64,000 nucleotides of DNA from Candidatus Poribacteria bacterium (lineage in GTDB: Bacteria > Poribacteria > WGA-4E > WGA-3G), in assembly GCA_003635315.1 (NCBI GenBank), contig PYJD01000023.1, positions 198,502-262,501 of the forward strand, read 5' to 3'. Made by a program: the position numbers and the translations under genes. Below the pieces are notes generated by a model. That model saw nothing but the letters and a program-made list of their open reading frames with translations, made no database searches and was not told the origin of the DNA. How positions within the stretch are numbered: the stretch's first letter is position 1; each line of letters begins with the position of its first letter. Shown here one piece after another: positions 18,282 through 27,495 of the stretch.

Positions 18282-18380
18282 ACTCACTATGGGGTATACA
18301 CTTTTGCTATAAACATTCCGTCCCTACGGGACTCACTATGGGGTATACACTTTTGCTATAAACATTCCGTCCCTATGGGA
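18282..18380. repeat. 49-bp tandem duplication carrying repeat family B
   Basis: The unit ACTCACTATGGGGTATACAC then TTTTGCTATAAACATTCCGT and CCCTACGGG occurs twice in direct succession with a 49-bp period, differing by about one base (CTACGGG versus CTATGGG). No gene lies between 18177 and 20117; the stretch is made of repeats. Confidence 0.8.
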
Positions 18381-18414
18381 CTCAATACCTACCGGGTCTG
18401 TGTTCACAAGGGTT

Positions 18415-18500
18415 GTCTTCCTTAAATTGACACCTACGGTTCGGTTCCAAACCGAACCTACCTTGTTTGGAAAAGGTGCTAAATTGACGCCTATGATGCT
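18415..18500. repeat. Composite hairpin repeat with class A' stem and TAAATTGA loops
   Basis: A copy of GGTTCGGTT, CCA, AACCGAACC (18438-18458) lies between two TAAATTGACRCCTA motifs. The same arrangement occurs at 59090-59171. Confidence 0.7.
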
Positions 18501-18819
18501 TCATAGTAGTTACCCTTTTATAAAATTCATCTTTGTGGTAACCAAATGAACCTTGTCACAAAAAACAGTTAAAGTCCATCGTAACGACTTGACATTTAAC
18601 CTATACTCCGCAGTTATCGATCTGGAAAATATACATTTTTGACTTCTTACCTAATATATGACGTGTTCAACGTCTGTTTCGTTGTCATAGCTACCTTGAA
18701 AACTAAACCTAATGCTATCCAGATGTACAAAACGATGGTCAATGTCATTAGTTGATAACACTTTAATCTTACATAGTCTTTTCATTGGTGAAATATTGAC
18801 ATAATTACACACATTACTT

Positions 18820-18883
18820 GTAGGAGCGATCTCCGAATCGCGATCAAACCCTTTGGTAATCGGGAATCGGAATTCCCTCCTAC
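18820..18883. repeat. BIME-like pair of inverted class C REP hairpins
   Basis: The left unit is GTAGGA, GCGAT, CTCCGA, ATCGC, GA. The right unit, read on the other strand, is GTAGGA, GGGAA, TTCCGA, TTCCC, GA. GTAG feet face outward at both ends, as in bacterial interspersed mosaic elements. Confidence 0.75.
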
Positions 18884-18988
18884 AAGTCAGTATGTAGAAT
18901 AAATTATATATTCTACCAATTACATAAACTTCCTCCAAATATTTATAGGTTTCGATGCTTTACAATTGTAATATACATAATTCTATAT

Positions 18989-19450
18989 TGTTTAAAATGT
19001 TACACTTTTTGTCACATGGTGTGTCATTAGTAAAACGGCTGTCCGCCCTGTTACAGCGTGTGTTTATCCGTGTTTTATTAGAATTATAAAAATTTTGCAA
19101 TTGTGTGATTTTGGGTCTTACTCTTCCTTTCAGATAAATATCCAACATAGACTTTTGCATGTTTTGCAGTTTTTGTTTTTTAGATGATTTTATATGTATT
19201 GGAGAATTAGTATAAAGTTTAAAATAATTATGTGAAAAAGTTACGAAATCGTAACTTTTTTCTGTCACCCCAATTTTAGTATTATCGCTGTTAAGTAAGT
19301 AGCCACCTATGTTTACAGCCAATTTACGAGTTTGTGTTATAAAATTGAAAAAAGATCTATTGGCGGATTCCTTCGTTCCTAATTTACCATCTAAGGTGTG
19401 CCGTATTATTGAAATTTGTATAATTGTGTATATATTTTCTTTAATCATAT
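18989..19450. repeat. Long degenerate repeat R, copy 1
   Basis: About 460 bp aligns by eye with 60484-60940 (same orientation). It starts TGTTTAAAATGTTACACTTT and includes CTGTCCGCCCTGT and the palindrome AAAAAGTTACGA-AA-TCGTAACTTTTT. On the minus strand both copies have an open frame with the shared segment KIGVTEKSYDFVTFS, but the palindrome accounts for part of that and the rest diverges, so I do not call a gene. Confidence 0.7.
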
Positions 19451-19643
19451 CAATTTCTCTTCTATTAAGTGTTAGTATGCGTATTATAATAATTCTCTAT
19501 ATGTTATTGTAACGTATGTTTACTATTGTGTCAACTTCATTTCATATATGTGATGTGTGTTCTTTTCTGTTTCTTCATATTTTTTTCAATTTATTGTATA
19601 CTTTAGAATTAATTGAACATATCGGTTAAAGGATCTCTGCATG

Positions 19644-19732
19644 CACAATCTAACAGAATGTGCTACAAAGACGGGCACAATCTAACAGAATGTGCTACAA
19701 AGACGGGCACAATCTAACAGAATGTGCTACAA
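19644..19732. repeat. Tandem array of class F hairpin units, three copies, 32-bp period
   Basis: The core CACAATCTAACAGAATGTGC then TACAA starts at 19644, 19676 and 19708, with AGACGGG between cores. The core folds as a hairpin with a GTAG foot on the minus strand. The same core forms a seven-copy array at 22003. Confidence 0.85.
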
Positions 19733-19920
19733 TTTTCATTCATTAAGTAAACACGATTCAGCTTATTATACCATTTCTAACTGATAATATAACGTTATTC
19801 GGTAGCTCAAGTAGAGGTATGAAACCCGATAGGATAGACCCAATCAACATGTGTCCAAATCACCGTCAAATGCGCGTTTCGCATTTGTCGGAACTCAAGA
19901 GATGTGGTTTACATTTATAT

Positions 19921-19950
19921 CTATAGACATTCCGTCCCAATGGGACTAAA
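19921..19950. repeat. Repeat family B copy
   Basis: CTATAGACATTCCGTCCCAA then TGGGACTAAA. Upstream at about 19868-19910 an imperfect hairpin (CAAATGCG/CGCATTTG) resembles the module at 33432-33580. Confidence 0.55.
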
Positions 19951-20117
19951 GACCTATACCTATATAAGATACCAATATAAACATTAACGTAATAGATAGA
20001 ATGTATTGGATATTTAGAAAACTAAATAACCCTGATTTACCTGTCTCTAATCTTGAAAATATCAGGTATATCTGCTAAAATACATTTATCTTAGACATAT
20101 ATTCTATAGGATTTTCC

Positions 20118-21773
20118 ATGATTGGAATTCATTATAAAAAAATGTCGAAACAACACTATAAAATTATAATTATATTATTCTCTTTATTTATATTCTGCCT
20201 TGCAAATGGAACTGCAGAACTCATTGATCCAAATACATATTGGTTGATGGTGGATACATCCGAGGATGAACGTGTAAGTGCAGGATTACAAGCCCTAAGT
20301 AAATCACTTGTGGATGTTGGCAAAGTTCCAAAGAATAAGATACAACACATCCAGGGTGAGGAGGCATCCTTTGATGGGATACGAAACACATTAATCGATA
20401 TCGGTAATAATCCTGCAACCATTGATACAATTGTATTTCTCTATCATGGAGATGTATCAAAACCCCTCGGCAGTACTGCGATGCTTCTTTCTACATTCTC
20501 TGATGAAATGGTTCAAGATGCAGAACTGAATATATGGTTAAAACAGACCTACAAAGACCGAATACTCGTGATTGTTGATGGTTATGCAGTTGATGAGAAT
20601 ATGGGTATCTATTATGGAAATAGAGTGACGCTGGGAACTGGTGCCCTAAATGTTATTCATCCAGTAGATTCTGTCCAAACCACTGGAAAATGGTCGTTTA
20701 TACAGGTCTTGAATGACACATTATCAGATGAAAAAACGGATGCAGATGAAAACAGACAAATCAGTATCATTGAAATATATCAACAACTCCAAGATAAAAA
20801 CACATTTGAGCAATCTATTCTTGCCCCGACTGGTGATGTTGAAGCTACAATCATCAAACTCAGTCCAGCGATTAGGGTTGCCTCATTCCCTGAGGGTGCG
20901 ACTATATCTATAAATGAAATAGATGTTGGTGAAACACCTAAGCTTATTACAACTGATATTAAAAAGGGAACATATAATGTTTCAATCAAGAAAGTTGGAT
21001 ATATCCTACCAGAACCCAAAACAGCCGAGTTGAAGTTCACCCAAGGTGAAGTCGTGAATTTGGCTTGGGTGCTAAAACCGATTTCTGTTATCGGTACAGT
21101 AACTGGTCCTAAAGATACATCAGTAGTTGGTACAAAAGTGTCTATTCCCGAGACAGACTACGAAACCGTTGTTGGAGAAGAGGGAACTTATTCTTTTGGA
21201 GAATGGGGTACAACTGGTCTACTGACCCCGGACAAGGAATACACCCTCTATGCGAAACAGGGTGACTTTCTATATGGATCTGCAACATTTAAGTTTGAAG
21301 GATATGATACTATTGAACAGCCCATTACCTTAACTAAGAAGACTTGGTTCGAAATTGCAGAATTTGAATATGGTAGAAATGAACATCAAAAGGCGGTAAA
21401 CGCCTTTCAGAGTGGTATTGAAGAAACCATTGATTTTCCATCTATGTCCTCAGATTTAACGTTAATGTTACTAAGCTCATTCAGTGATGCAATTGATAGT
21501 GGAAAAATTACAAAAATTGATTATATTGTTGTTACTGCAAAGTTAGCAGAAGCTTATCAACGTCCAGAAATTGCTAAAAAGTATTGGACAAAAGTCAAGT
21601 TGAAGGCTGCAAAAGGAACGTCAGCTGCAGAATTGGCTCGCAAACGGTTGTGGCAAATGAGTTCTTGGCGGAACATCGTTAGCATAGGTGCAATAGTCAT
21701 CCTAATTGGTGCTGTTGGATCTGCTATTTGGACATTATACCGTTATCGTAAATCAAGACAGACTGAAGTTTAA
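20118..21773 (+). CDS. Membrane-anchored caspase-like domain protein with PEGA domain, apparently lacking the catalytic cysteine
   Basis: An N-terminal signal or anchor (residues 10-32) precedes a domain laid out like a C14 caspase-like peptidase. After a beta strand comes FLYHGD (about residue 110), where active enzymes have G-H-G. Later comes ILVIVDGYAVDEN (about 150-162), where active enzymes have D-A-C-x-S-G; Cys is replaced by Tyr. A PEGA domain follows (about 250-320: FPEGATISINEIDVGETPK), then a carboxypeptidase-regulatory-like beta domain (about 325-415), TPR-like helices and a C-terminal membrane segment (about 520-540). I infer a scaffold or pseudo-protease facing the periplasm. It lies between two arrays of the same tandem repeat. 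Confidence 0.65.
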   Translation: MIGIHYKKMSKQHYKIIIILFSLFIFCLANGTAELIDPNTYWLMVDTSEDERVSAGLQALSKSLVDVGKVPKNKIQHIQGEEASFDGIRNTLIDIGNNPATIDTIVFLYHGDVSKPLGSTAMLLSTFSDEMVQDAELNIWLKQTYKDRILVIVDGYAVDENMGIYYGNRVTLGTGALNVIHPVDSVQTTGKWSFIQVLNDTLSDEKTDADENRQISIIEIYQQLQDKNTFEQSILAPTGDVEATIIKLSPAIRVASFPEGATISINEIDVGETPKLITTDIKKGTYNVSIKKVGYILPEPKTAELKFTQGEVVNLAWVLKPISVIGTVTGPKDTSVVGTKVSIPETDYETVVGEEGTYSFGEWGTTGLLTPDKEYTLYAKQGDFLYGSATFKFEGYDTIEQPITLTKKTWFEIAEFEYGRNEHQKAVNAFQSGIEETIDFPSMSSDLTLMLLSSFSDAIDSGKITKIDYIVVTAKLAEAYQRPEIAKKYWTKVKLKAAKGTSAAELARKRLWQMSSWRNIVSIGAIVILIGAVGSAIWTLYRYRKSRQTEV

Positions 21774-22002
21774 TCCTCCAATACACATAACTGCGGAACA
21801 ATTATAATATTGCAAATGTTAATTGCAAATAATTTCTATTGAGACTTAACAATACCTTCACCATTTTGAATGCTTCAACTGAATGAGTACATAGTGTTGG
21901 CCTATTATTGCTCTTGGGATATTGTAGGATTCTATGAATATAAATAACTTCAGGTTTTCGTTGAAGTATTTGAATTATCATAGAACTTGATATGACAAAG
22001 CG

Positions 22003-22195
22003 CACAATCTAACAGAATGTGCTACAACATCCACAATCTAACAGAATGTGCTACAACATGTACAATCTAACAGAATGTGCTACAACATGTACAATCTAAC
22101 AGAATGTGCTACAACATGTACAATCTAACAGAATGTGCTACAAGACGCACAATCTAACAGAATATGCTACAACCTGCACAATCTAACAGAATGTC
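22003..22195. repeat. Tandem array of class F hairpin units, seven copies, 29-bp period
   Basis: ACAATCTAACAGAATGTGCT then ACAA starts at 22004, 22033, 22062, 22091, 22120, 22149 and 22178. The 4-base linkers vary little (CATG/CATC/GACG/CCTG). The last copy is cut short at GAATGTC. Linkers are far too short for CRISPR spacers. Confidence 0.9.
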
Positions 22196-22304
22196 TATTA
22201 TTGAGTTAAAACAACTAACAAAGACTGAATTAAGGAAACCGTAAAAGGAGTTATATTGATAACACCAAACTCACGTGAAATTGACTTATTATAAGGGGAA
22301 TCAC

Positions 22305-23078
22305 ATGTATCACCAAGGTTCGAGACTTATACTATTATTTGTGATGATTATCAGTGTGTTAATGGTTGTTGAACTTTCTTATTCTGGACAAGCAATTACT
22401 GATGGATTGGTGAGTTATTGGTCATTTAATGAGAATACGGTACCAGACAAAACGGTTAAGGATATTGTTGCGGGTAATGATGGTACTATAAATGGAAGTG
22501 TCGAGGTAGTTGACGGTAAGATCAAAGAAGCCCTTAAGTTTAGCGGGGGACATGTTGATTGTGGTACAGATAAGAGTTTAATTGCCATTGGTAATGAATT
22601 GACATTAGAGATGTGGATAAAACCTGAAAGACCGGGATGGGCAATTATCGCGGGAGTGTCAAGATCAGGAAATAATTCGTATGTGGTTGCTTGGTCAGAT
22701 ACAAGTCGACTTGATTTTAACATTTGGAATGGTGCGTTAGAGACATGGCCGTTTCATAGTGCATCTCAACTTACATTAAATGAATGGCATCATGTTGCCG
22801 GTGTGTATGACAGTACTGAAGCATTAATCTATATCAATGGTGAGTTGGACAATCAGAAAAAATTCGAGGGTGAAATCAAACACAATGGAGAAAATTTTTG
22901 GATGGGTGCAAGAAAAGTCGGTGGATTACCATACCACGGTCTTCTTGATGAATTACGACTTTATAATCGTGGTTTATCTCAAGCAGAGATTGAGAAGAAT
23001 ATGAAGGCAGAAGGTCTTGCTGTAGATCCAAACCAGAAATTAAGTCTTAGATGGGGAACAATAAAGGTTTCAAGGTAA
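22305..23078 (+). CDS. Exported LamG-domain protein with C-terminal W-G-x-I-K motif
   Basis: The protein starts at ATG 22305, preceded by AAGGGGAATCAC; an in-frame GTG at 22275 has no ribosome site. A signal peptide (about residues 1-31, ending near YSGQA) is followed by one LamG/concanavalin A-like domain with the usual strands: LVSYWSFNE, ALKFSGGHVDCG, LTLEMWIKPE, WHHVAGVYD, LIYINGELDNQ, LLDELRLYNRGLS. The C-terminus KLSLRWGTIK matches the shared tail motif. Likely surface or periplasmic binding function. Confidence 0.87.
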   Translation: MYHQGSRLILLFVMIISVLMVVELSYSGQAITDGLVSYWSFNENTVPDKTVKDIVAGNDGTINGSVEVVDGKIKEALKFSGGHVDCGTDKSLIAIGNELTLEMWIKPERPGWAIIAGVSRSGNNSYVVAWSDTSRLDFNIWNGALETWPFHSASQLTLNEWHHVAGVYDSTEALIYINGELDNQKKFEGEIKHNGENFWMGARKVGGLPYHGLLDELRLYNRGLSQAEIEKNMKAEGLAVDPNQKLSLRWGTIKVSR

Positions 23079-23126
23079 ATCGGAAAAATTATACCATCAA
23101 ATGAGGAAGTATTATATAGCGTAAGA

Positions 23127-23230
23127 TCGTGGCTGGAAGCCCGTCCTACAAGTGAGGAAAGATTGTAACTATGAACACGTCCTCCAAGTGAGATGGAGTA
23201 ATTATCGGGCGGGGAGACCCCGCCCCTACG
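23127..23230. repeat. REP-like hairpins, classes C-like and D
   Basis: At 23127-23149, TCGTGGCT, GGA, AGCCCGTCCTAC folds as a C-like unit. At 23207-23225, GGGCGGGG, AGA, CCCCGCCC forms a perfect 8-bp stem followed by CTAC. Both have a GTAG foot on the minus strand. Confidence 0.7.
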
Positions 23231-23260
23231 TTTATTAATGTATTTGATTATTGTTAATGT

Positions 23261-24130
23261 CTATACAAGGTTATTTGCAGCACGTACAGGTCTAAACAGG
23301 GTCTGCCGTTTTGGTGGCATCTCTTCCAGCAACTTCGGATGCGGATTCCAGTCGTGCCACTTAGCATTTACTGTATTATAACAACTGAAGATAGCCAACC
23401 GATCATTCTCTTCGTTTGTCCATTGATGTGTACTATGTGTTAATGCTTCAGTGAAAAACAGCAATGAACCCGGAGGGCATTCATAAGTATCCCATATCTG
23501 TGAATCTGGACTTTGGATTGTATCTGGTGCTGTATATACAGCTTTATGGCTTCCTGTAATGAAGAGCGTACCACCCTGACGATACTTCACAGGATTAAGT
23601 TCCCATACGATTCGGGTTAATCCACTATATCCTTTACCGGGAATACAGCGATAGAGGTGAGAATCCCCCGGAAAGCGGAGCAGTCCATTACCGTTATGGG
23701 GTCCAAAATGACCATCGCCAACTGTACGATAGAATAGACTACAGGACTCCATCCGAAATCCATAACATTCTTGATTTGACAAAGCAGGATGTGCAAGAAA
23801 TTCGTTTAGAAAACCGACTACGTTCGGATGATCGGCTAATTTCTCCATCGGTCCACCCAGAGGTGTTCGATGATGTTCTGGAATAGATTCTGGATCACTT
23901 CGTAAACGTAAACAGAAGTCCTGCATCTCTTCAAGTTCATCACCCTTCAGTACTCCCGGCATTAATATCCAACCCCTCATATCAAACAGATATTTCTGTT
24001 CTTGTGTGGGTACAACCACTGGTGTACCCTCTGCAGTTGTTTGTGGAAGTTCCGCATTATCTTCGTCAAGTGCTGCACCCAGATTCTTGTCAACAATAAA
24101 CGGTTTTGTATAATGTGTAGATTCTGCCAT
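23261..24130 (-). CDS. PhyH-family Fe(II)/2-oxoglutarate oxygenase with HXG in place of HXD
   Basis: The domain layout of phytanoyl-CoA dioxygenases is clear: MRGWILMPGVLKGDELEEMQ near residue 51, then a jellyroll with a C-terminal H in LTHSTHQW and R in DRLAIF. The iron-binding pair, normally H-Q-D, here appears as GPHNGNG (H145, G147), so the Asp ligand seems missing. HXG or HXA occurs in 2-oxoglutarate halogenases such as WelO5 and SyrB2. I start at ATG 24130; the GTG 24 bases upstream lacks a ribosome site. It follows the aminotransferase gene (72-bp gap) and is probably cotranscribed. Confidence 0.82.
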   Translation of the reverse strand: MAESTHYTKPFIVDKNLGAALDEDNAELPQTTAEGTPVVVPTQEQKYLFDMRGWILMPGVLKGDELEEMQDFCLRLRSDPESIPEHHRTPLGGPMEKLADHPNVVGFLNEFLAHPALSNQECYGFRMESCSLFYRTVGDGHFGPHNGNGLLRFPGDSHLYRCIPGKGYSGLTRIVWELNPVKYRQGGTLFITGSHKAVYTAPDTIQSPDSQIWDTYECPPGSLLFFTEALTHSTHQWTNEENDRLAIFSCYNTVNAKWHDWNPHPKLLEEMPPKRQTLFRPVRAANNLV

Positions 24131-24202
24131 AATAATATTAATTCCTATTCTCACTCATTTAGAGAATAAAATATACCTCAGTAAGGTTATAAATTCAACT
24201 GT

Positions 24203-25402
24203 TTATGACTTGGATTTTGCTAATTTCAAAGCATCTTCAGAGACATTCAGAGTTTTAGCAATATCTTCATCTGTATGTGAAATAGACATAAACCAAATAT
24301 GTCCGGGTGGGAGAAATAATCCACCATCTAAAGTTGCTTCGTAAAATGTTTGACGAAACTTACTTTGCTCATCATTCTCAGAACTCAAACCGAAAAATGG
24401 CATTGGACCGATTCCACCGATACTTGCTTGGTCAATCCCTAATCTCTCCGACATTTCACGGTATCCATCTAAAAGTTTTGTCCCCTGTTTCCACATAAAT
24501 TCGACGCCATCTTTTTCTTCTAATTCTGCAATCGTTGCAATAGCCGCTGCAACAAGAGAAACCTCACCATGGAAAGTAGCTGCTACCCATACGTTGGAGA
24601 CTTCATCCATGATTTCATCTCGACCAACAACGACGGCTGTAGCAAAACCATTTGCTAAAGCTTTACCAAAGACTGACATATCAGGAGTGATACCGAAGTA
24701 TTCCTGTGCGCCACCTAAAGCATATCTAAAACCGGTTTTCACCTCATCGAATATCAGCAAGGCATCATGAGAATTTACAAGTTTTTTAACATTTTCCAAA
24801 TATCCATCTTCTGGGAGACTGCTACCCGAGGGTTCCATAATTAGACATGCTATCTCACTCGGATGCTCTTTGAACAGATCTTCAAGTGCATCTATATCAT
24901 TGAATGCAACGGAGAGCGTTGATTCTGCACTTGCAGGTAAATGTCCGCGTGTGTTGTGACACCAATCGTGCCATCCGTGATATCCACATCGGATGACCTT
25001 CTCTCTTTCAGTGTAAGCCCGTGCGAATTTAAGTGCCCCTGTTGTTGCATCGGAACCCCCAACAAAGTATGCGACCCTGTCCGCTGATGGTATAATTTCC
25101 ACAAGTTTCTCTGCAAGTTCGATTTCTAATGTATGTCCAAAATTATAGACATTCCCGCGTTCTAAAGCCTTCGCAACGGCATCGATCACGGTAGGATAGG
25201 CATGTCCAAGAATCATCGGACCATATCCCATTAAATAATCGATATAATCATTTCCATCTGCATCCCAAAAGTGTGATCCTTTCCCACCGGCAACCATGAC
25301 AGGTTCAGGAGGTTGACTCTGCTTATGCGGTTGTCCACCACCGACTAATGCAGCTTTCGCACGTTCCTTCCATGCAAATGATTTTTCAAAAGATCTACCC
25401 AT
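24203..25402 (-). CDS. Class III aminotransferase (glutamate-1-semialdehyde aminomutase-like)
   Basis: PLP-dependent fold type I enzyme of about 399 residues. Recognisable are GYGPMILGHAYPTVIDAV, YFVGGSDATTGALKFARAYT, the Asp of LLIFDEVKTGFR and the PLP lysine in SVFGKALANGF. This subgroup resembles HemL but is common outside heme synthesis. The paired oxygenase gene suggests modification of a small amino compound. The start is ATG 25402, which follows GAGGGGCAAAGA; an in-frame codon at 25441 has no ribosome site. Divergent from the PhyH-HEAT gene. Confidence 0.85.
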   Translation of the reverse strand: MGRSFEKSFAWKERAKAALVGGGQPHKQSQPPEPVMVAGGKGSHFWDADGNDYIDYLMGYGPMILGHAYPTVIDAVAKALERGNVYNFGHTLEIELAEKLVEIIPSADRVAYFVGGSDATTGALKFARAYTEREKVIRCGYHGWHDWCHNTRGHLPASAESTLSVAFNDIDALEDLFKEHPSEIACLIMEPSGSSLPEDGYLENVKKLVNSHDALLIFDEVKTGFRYALGGAQEYFGITPDMSVFGKALANGFATAVVVGRDEIMDEVSNVWVAATFHGEVSLVAAAIATIAELEEKDGVEFMWKQGTKLLDGYREMSERLGIDQASIGGIGPMPFFGLSSENDEQSKFRQTFYEATLDGGLFLPPGHIWFMSISHTDEDIAKTLNVSEDALKLAKSKS

Positions 25403-25564
25403 TCTTTGCCCCTCAATTGATTTTGATAGATAGTATACCATACTTTATGCTTGGTTGAACGTTTTTGTTGTCATATATCTATATACATGTGTATAATTAT
25501 GGCATTCACTATTATTTGTGCAAGAAAATCATTAGATTGAATTTGATTCTTGGAGGAAGTAAAA

Positions 25565-26938
25565 ATGGCAGAAAACCTATTATCAGATGAACAGATGAAA
25601 CACTTTATCGTGAACGGTTTTGTAACTGTTACTACCTCGTTATCCCCTGAGTTCCACGAGGACATCTTTAATAAAACCGCATCCGTATTTGACAAAGAAG
25701 GAAATCCTGGAAACAATCTATTACCTCGGATACCTGAGATACAATGCGTATTTGACGATGCGAATGTAAAGGGAGCACTGACCAGCCTGCTTGGACCGGA
25801 TTCCTATATGCAACCTCATCGTCATCCACATTACAATCCCCCTGGAAGTAAAGGACAGAATATGCATCAAGACGGTGGTAAACGTTGGTCGCATCATACA
25901 CGCAGGTTGTTGGTTTTCTACTATCCACAAGATACTCCCGTTGAAAGGGGTCCAACTGGTGTTGTTCCGATTAGTCATTACTTTAGTACACAAGAGGGTT
26001 CACAGATTTCACCTGAAGCACCTATCTCTGGTAAAGCAGGTACAGTAGCCTTTGCAAATTACGATTTATGGCATCGTGCTATGCCTAATCAGACTGAACA
26101 CAGACGGTATATGATGAAGTTTCTGTATGCCCGGATGACTGAACCGCAAGAACCAACATGGGATAACAGAGATGTAAAATGGGAAAATGGAACTGCATGT
26201 GGTCCAGCAGATCATCAAGGTATGTTTAAACATCTGTGGAATTGGCATCTTGGTACCAAGGGGAATCAAACTTTAGAAGCACCAAATGGAGAATTGTTGT
26301 CTGAGTTGATTACAGATGTCAATAGTCCGACAGAATCAACCGGATTAAAGGCTGCGTATAGGGTAGCTAAATTTGGTGAGGAGGCAGTGAAACCTTTGAT
26401 CCGTTGCCTTCATGAGGAATCTGATATGACACGTAGAAATGCGTGTTATGCCTTAAATGCAGTTGGCAGTCCTGCTGTAGAAGCATTAAAGAACACCTTA
26501 TTGGATGCTCCCGACCATACCCGTGCAAATGCTGCTGAAGTGTTAGGTGATCTGGGTTTGAAATCTGAATCTGCCGTTCCTGCGTTGGTACAAGCATTAC
26601 AGGATGAATCTCCTTCTGTTCGTTCCTTTGCAATTGAAGCATTAGGAACAACAAGCCAATCCAGTTCAGACGCAGTACCGGGATTAATTGAAGCGGTAGG
26701 GAGTGATAATGGTGGGATTAAGCGTAATGCTGTATTCGCTTTAGCCAGGATTGGGGGAAATGCAGCTGATGCCGTTGAAGAATTGGAAAATCTCCTATTT
26801 GATGAAAATAGGTATATTAGGGGTGACGCCTTCCATGCTTTATACAGAATTGGTACACCAGAAGCAAAAAGTGTGTTATTACGTTATCTCCATACTTCTC
26901 GTTGGTGTCCAATAACGAATCGTGATAGTACGTTCTAA
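25565..26938 (+). CDS. PhyH-family oxygenase fused to C-terminal HEAT repeats
   Basis: Residues 1-210 form a PhyH domain with a canonical H101-Q-D103 iron motif (NMHQDGGKRW) and a distal His in DLWHRAM at about 166. Residues 260-455 are four to five HEAT/PBS lyase-like repeats (AVKPLIRCLHEESDMTRRNA, AVPALVQALQDESPSVRSFA, AVPGLIEAVGSDNGGIKRNA), which usually mediate protein contacts. This fusion is larger than the usual 250-300 residues of PhyH proteins. ATG 25565 follows GGAGGAAGTAAAA. The stop codon overlaps the end of a small inverted-repeat element. Confidence 0.87.
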   Translation: MAENLLSDEQMKHFIVNGFVTVTTSLSPEFHEDIFNKTASVFDKEGNPGNNLLPRIPEIQCVFDDANVKGALTSLLGPDSYMQPHRHPHYNPPGSKGQNMHQDGGKRWSHHTRRLLVFYYPQDTPVERGPTGVVPISHYFSTQEGSQISPEAPISGKAGTVAFANYDLWHRAMPNQTEHRRYMMKFLYARMTEPQEPTWDNRDVKWENGTACGPADHQGMFKHLWNWHLGTKGNQTLEAPNGELLSELITDVNSPTESTGLKAAYRVAKFGEEAVKPLIRCLHEESDMTRRNACYALNAVGSPAVEALKNTLLDAPDHTRANAAEVLGDLGLKSESAVPALVQALQDESPSVRSFAIEALGTTSQSSSDAVPGLIEAVGSDNGGIKRNAVFALARIGGNAADAVEELENLLFDENRYIRGDAFHALYRIGTPEAKSVLLRYLHTSRWCPITNRDSTF

Positions 26939-27064
26939 TACCATTTCCAAATGAATCGTTCTCTTAAATTCACATGTAATTTTATATTCGGAGCGGTTCC
27001 AAACCGCTCCTACCGGGTTGGGTGGATGGTGTTGATATGTCATAATATATCTTAAAAATGGTAT
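26938..27064. repeat. Complete small inverted-repeat element with class A hairpin
   Basis: The 127-bp unit runs from ATACCATTTCCAA to TTAAAAATGGTAT (inverted ends) and contains the class A hairpin (26990-27010), CTACCGGGTTGGGTGGATGG and TGATATGTCATAATAT. Its left end overlaps the TAA stop of the preceding gene. Confidence 0.8.
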
Positions 27065-27071
27065 TATTTTT

Positions 27072-27467
27072 CAGAAGGAAATCGGATGGAATCAGACCCA
27101 AAAACATGCAATTTCTTTCATATATCCTTCGCTAATTTATCTGAGTCATCTTATACTTTTTCGACGCCAACCAGATGAACATGATGAATTAATGGAACTC
27201 GTGCATGCTTACACTCAAGACAGGGAGGTAGAAAACATGGCGATCTCAACAGCAGAAATGCTCGAAAACCGCGGTAGAGAAGAAGGCAAAGAAGAAGGTA
27301 TTAATACTATGCAAACTTCCATCCTTGAACTGTTGTATCATCAATTTGATACCATTCCAGAAACCGTTATAAACCAGATTAAGGCGATAAAGAATTTACA
27401 ACTGCTTGAAACAATATTTAAACAAGCACTCACTGCCACTACGCTTGACGATATTGATTTACCATAA
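27072..27467 (+). pseudogene. C-terminal remnant of an Rpn/PD-(D/E)XK family transposase-nuclease
   Basis: The open frame encodes LIYLSHLILFRRQPDEHDEL, then MAISTAEMLENRGREEGKEE and an Ile/Leu-rich helix ending TLDDIDLP. This is the typical tail of Rpn family (recombination-promoting nuclease/putative transposase) proteins. The N-terminal nuclease domain is missing; the sequence begins right after the small inverted-repeat element. The longest ATG frame, 27192-27467, gives 91 residues. Probably a dead fragment. Confidence 0.65.
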
Positions 27468-27495
27468 AAAAGATAATTAATCATCCATACAAGCC

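Noticed and set aside
18651..18938. 95-codon minus-strand ORF
   Set aside because: It runs through the class C BIME and has no family match or ribosome site.
18960..19448. 162-codon minus-strand ORF
   Set aside because: It lies inside repeat R; similarity to the frame at 60578-60934 is limited to the palindrome region, and no ribosome site or known family was seen.
19644..19732. CRISPR array
   Set aside because: Spacers would be only 4-7 bp and nearly identical, and no cas gene is near. The same holds for 22003-22195.
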